Source of the DNA: Nocardiopsis sp. CNR-923
GTDB lineage: Bacteria > Actinomycetota > Actinomycetes > Streptosporangiales > Streptosporangiaceae
Assembly (NCBI RefSeq): GCF_001942255.1
Contig: NZ_MKKC01000089.1
Span: 1-44,840, forward strand
Length of the DNA stretch: 44,840 nt
Direction of reading: 5' to 3'
The position numbers were made by a program, and so were the translations under genes. Of this stretch, positions 43,930 to 44,840 are shown piece after piece (the first letter of the stretch is position 1; every line of letters starts with the position of its first letter). The notes under the pieces were generated by a model that saw only the letters and a program-made list of their open reading frames with translations, was not told the DNA's origin and did not search any database.

Positions 43930-44730
43930 ATGTGTCTGCGCGGAACCGGTGAGACCGTCCGGTCCCGGAGCGGGGAGGCGGTCGCGGCCGAGCCCCCGAG
44001 CGCTCCAGCGGCTCCCCGCCCCTGGCCGTCCGGCCACCGACGGATCGCCGACCTCAGCCATGTGGTGTCGCCGTCAATGCCCAGCTTCGACGACGACAAG
44101 CCCCGCAGGGAGCCGACCGGGCCAGCCCAGGCCGACGGCGCGTTCGGGTTCTGGTTGCAGCGCTGGTCGCTGACCGAGCACACCGGCACCCACCTGGACG
44201 CGCCGGCGCACGTGATCGGGGGCGGCAGGACCGTCCCGGAGATAGCGCCGCACGAACTGGTCGTCCCCGCCGCGGTCATCGACGTCCGGGCGAGGGCGGC
44301 CGAGGATCCCGACACCGTGGTCACGGTGGACGACGTGCTGGCCTTCGAACGGGTCCACGGGCCGATCCCGGCCGGTGCCGCGGTGCTGATGAACTCCGGA
44401 TGGGACGCGCGCTGGCCGGAGGGCGACGAGGCCGTGCGCGGCGTGGGCGGGGACGGCGCCTGGCACTTCCCCGGCTTCGGGCCACAGGCCTGCGAGTACC
44501 TCGTGTCGCGGCGCGGTGTGGCCGGGGTGGGGGTGGACACCCTGAGCACCGACCCGGGGTCGACGACGGAGTACCCCGCGCACGAGGTGATCGGGAGGGC
44601 GGACCGGTGGGGGCTGGAGTGCCTGCGGGGACTGGACCAGCTGCCGCCGACCGGCGCGACCCTCGTGGTCGGCGTGTTCCCGGGGGAGGACGCCTCCGGC
44701 GGCCCGTGCCGGGTCCTGGCGTTGTGGTGA
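43930..44730 (+). CDS. cyclase family protein (kynurenine formamidase-like metal hydrolase)
   Basis: ATG 43930 has GAGGGGAGGAACC before it. After about 40 variable residues comes RIADLSHVVSPSMPSFDDD, then the metal-binding signature TEHTGTHLDAPAHVIGGG (His/Asp ligands), PAAVIDVRARA, VLMNSGWDARW, GVAGVGVDTLSTDPGST, and the C-terminal GATLVVGVFPGEDASGGPCR. The protein has 266 residues. Members hydrolyse formylkynurenine or other cyclic amides and lactones. No tryptophan catabolic gene is adjacent, so the substrate is open. It converges with clpX. Confidence 0.84.
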   Translation: MCLRGTGETVRSRSGEAVAAEPPSAPAAPRPWPSGHRRIADLSHVVSPSMPSFDDDKPRREPTGPAQADGAFGFWLQRWSLTEHTGTHLDAPAHVIGGGRTVPEIAPHELVVPAAVIDVRARAAEDPDTVVTVDDVLAFERVHGPIPAGAAVLMNSGWDARWPEGDEAVRGVGGDGAWHFPGFGPQACEYLVSRRGVAGVGVDTLSTDPGSTTEYPAHEVIGRADRWGLECLRGLDQLPPTGATLVVGVFPGEDASGGPCRVLALW

Positions 44731-44731
44731 C

Positions 44732-44840
44732 TCAGGCGGGCTTCTCCTCCGGTCCCTCGTCGAGCTGGCTCCGCGGCACGATCGTCGGGTTGACGTTGTC
44801 GATCACCGTCTCCCGCGTGATGATCACCTGACCCACATCC
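44732..44840 (-). CDS. clpX: ClpX, C-terminal end (partial)
   Basis: The minus-strand frame entering from the right edge ends DVGQVIITRETVIDNVNPTI, VPRSQLDEGPEEKPA and stops at 44732. The block V(V/I)(T)(K/R)ETVxDNVxPTIVPR is the conserved actinobacterial ClpX C-terminus, the ATPase that feeds ClpP. Only 35 residues are present. Confidence 0.78.
   Translation of the reverse strand, partial: DVGQVIITRETVIDNVNPTIVPRSQLDEGPEEKPA

Overview
The window is very GC-rich, with strong third-position G/C bias, GTG/TTG starts and tightly packed genes. It carries actinobacterial signatures: a Nif3 / zinc-ribbon / histidine-phosphatase / rnpB run like Mycobacterium tuberculosis Rv2230c-Rv2228c, a SulP-carbonic anhydrase fusion like Rv3273, a LAO-type sugar oxidase with a WYL regulator, and an actinomycete integrative and conjugative element (AICE). 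A filamentous actinomycete is most likely, possibly Nocardiopsaceae; the genus is a guess.

Layout. 1-2.9 kb: SulP anion transporter plus beta-carbonic anhydrase. 2.9-5.5 kb: a small accessory patch (two little frameshifted genes, an XRE/TPR regulator, two tiny ORFs). 5.7-9.5 kb, minus strand: WYL regulator, Nif3, zinc-ribbon coiled coil, histidine phosphatase and RNase P RNA. 9.5-11.9 kb: FAD-dependent oxidase and endonuclease IV. 12.0-24.6 kb: a complete AICE of about 12.2 kb bounded by a perfect 85-bp direct repeat (12294-12378 and 24539-24623). 24.8-29 kb: Tex and a type-B carboxylesterase. 29-36.5 kb: a catabolic cluster (quinone oxidoreductase, LLM flavin oxidoreductase, small acetyltransferase, two SDRs, an APH-like kinase, an acyl-CoA dehydrogenase, TetR and MarR regulators) with three matching palindromic operators. 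36.6-40.6 kb: a ferric-siderophore ABC importer with an iron box. 40.7-44.7 kb: MFS drug exporter, secreted alpha/beta hydrolase and a cyclase-family hydrolase. The window ends inside clpX.

The AICE is the most interesting object. It sits in the 3' end of a small protein-coding gene rather than a tRNA and leaves that gene's stop codon intact. It carries integrase and excisionase, a primase-helicase, a TraB-type FtsK translocase with Spd-like membrane proteins, and a divergent control module in which a GntR regulator is fused to a P-loop kinase and overlaps a second guanylate-kinase-like gene. Cis sites are visible: a core inverted repeat in the att repeat, arm-type repeats on both flanks, an 11-bp inverted repeat overlapping the xis promoter, an 18-bp palindrome before the primase gene, and 11 copies of the octamer GTGACGGT in 244 bp at the 3' end of the primase gene.

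A caution affects the whole annotation. At least 17 genes are split by apparent frameshifts (about 21 events), and every one is repaired by adding one base; none needs a base removed. This looks like systematic single-base deletions in the sequence, not pseudogenes or programmed frameshifting, so affected genes are given here over their full span.
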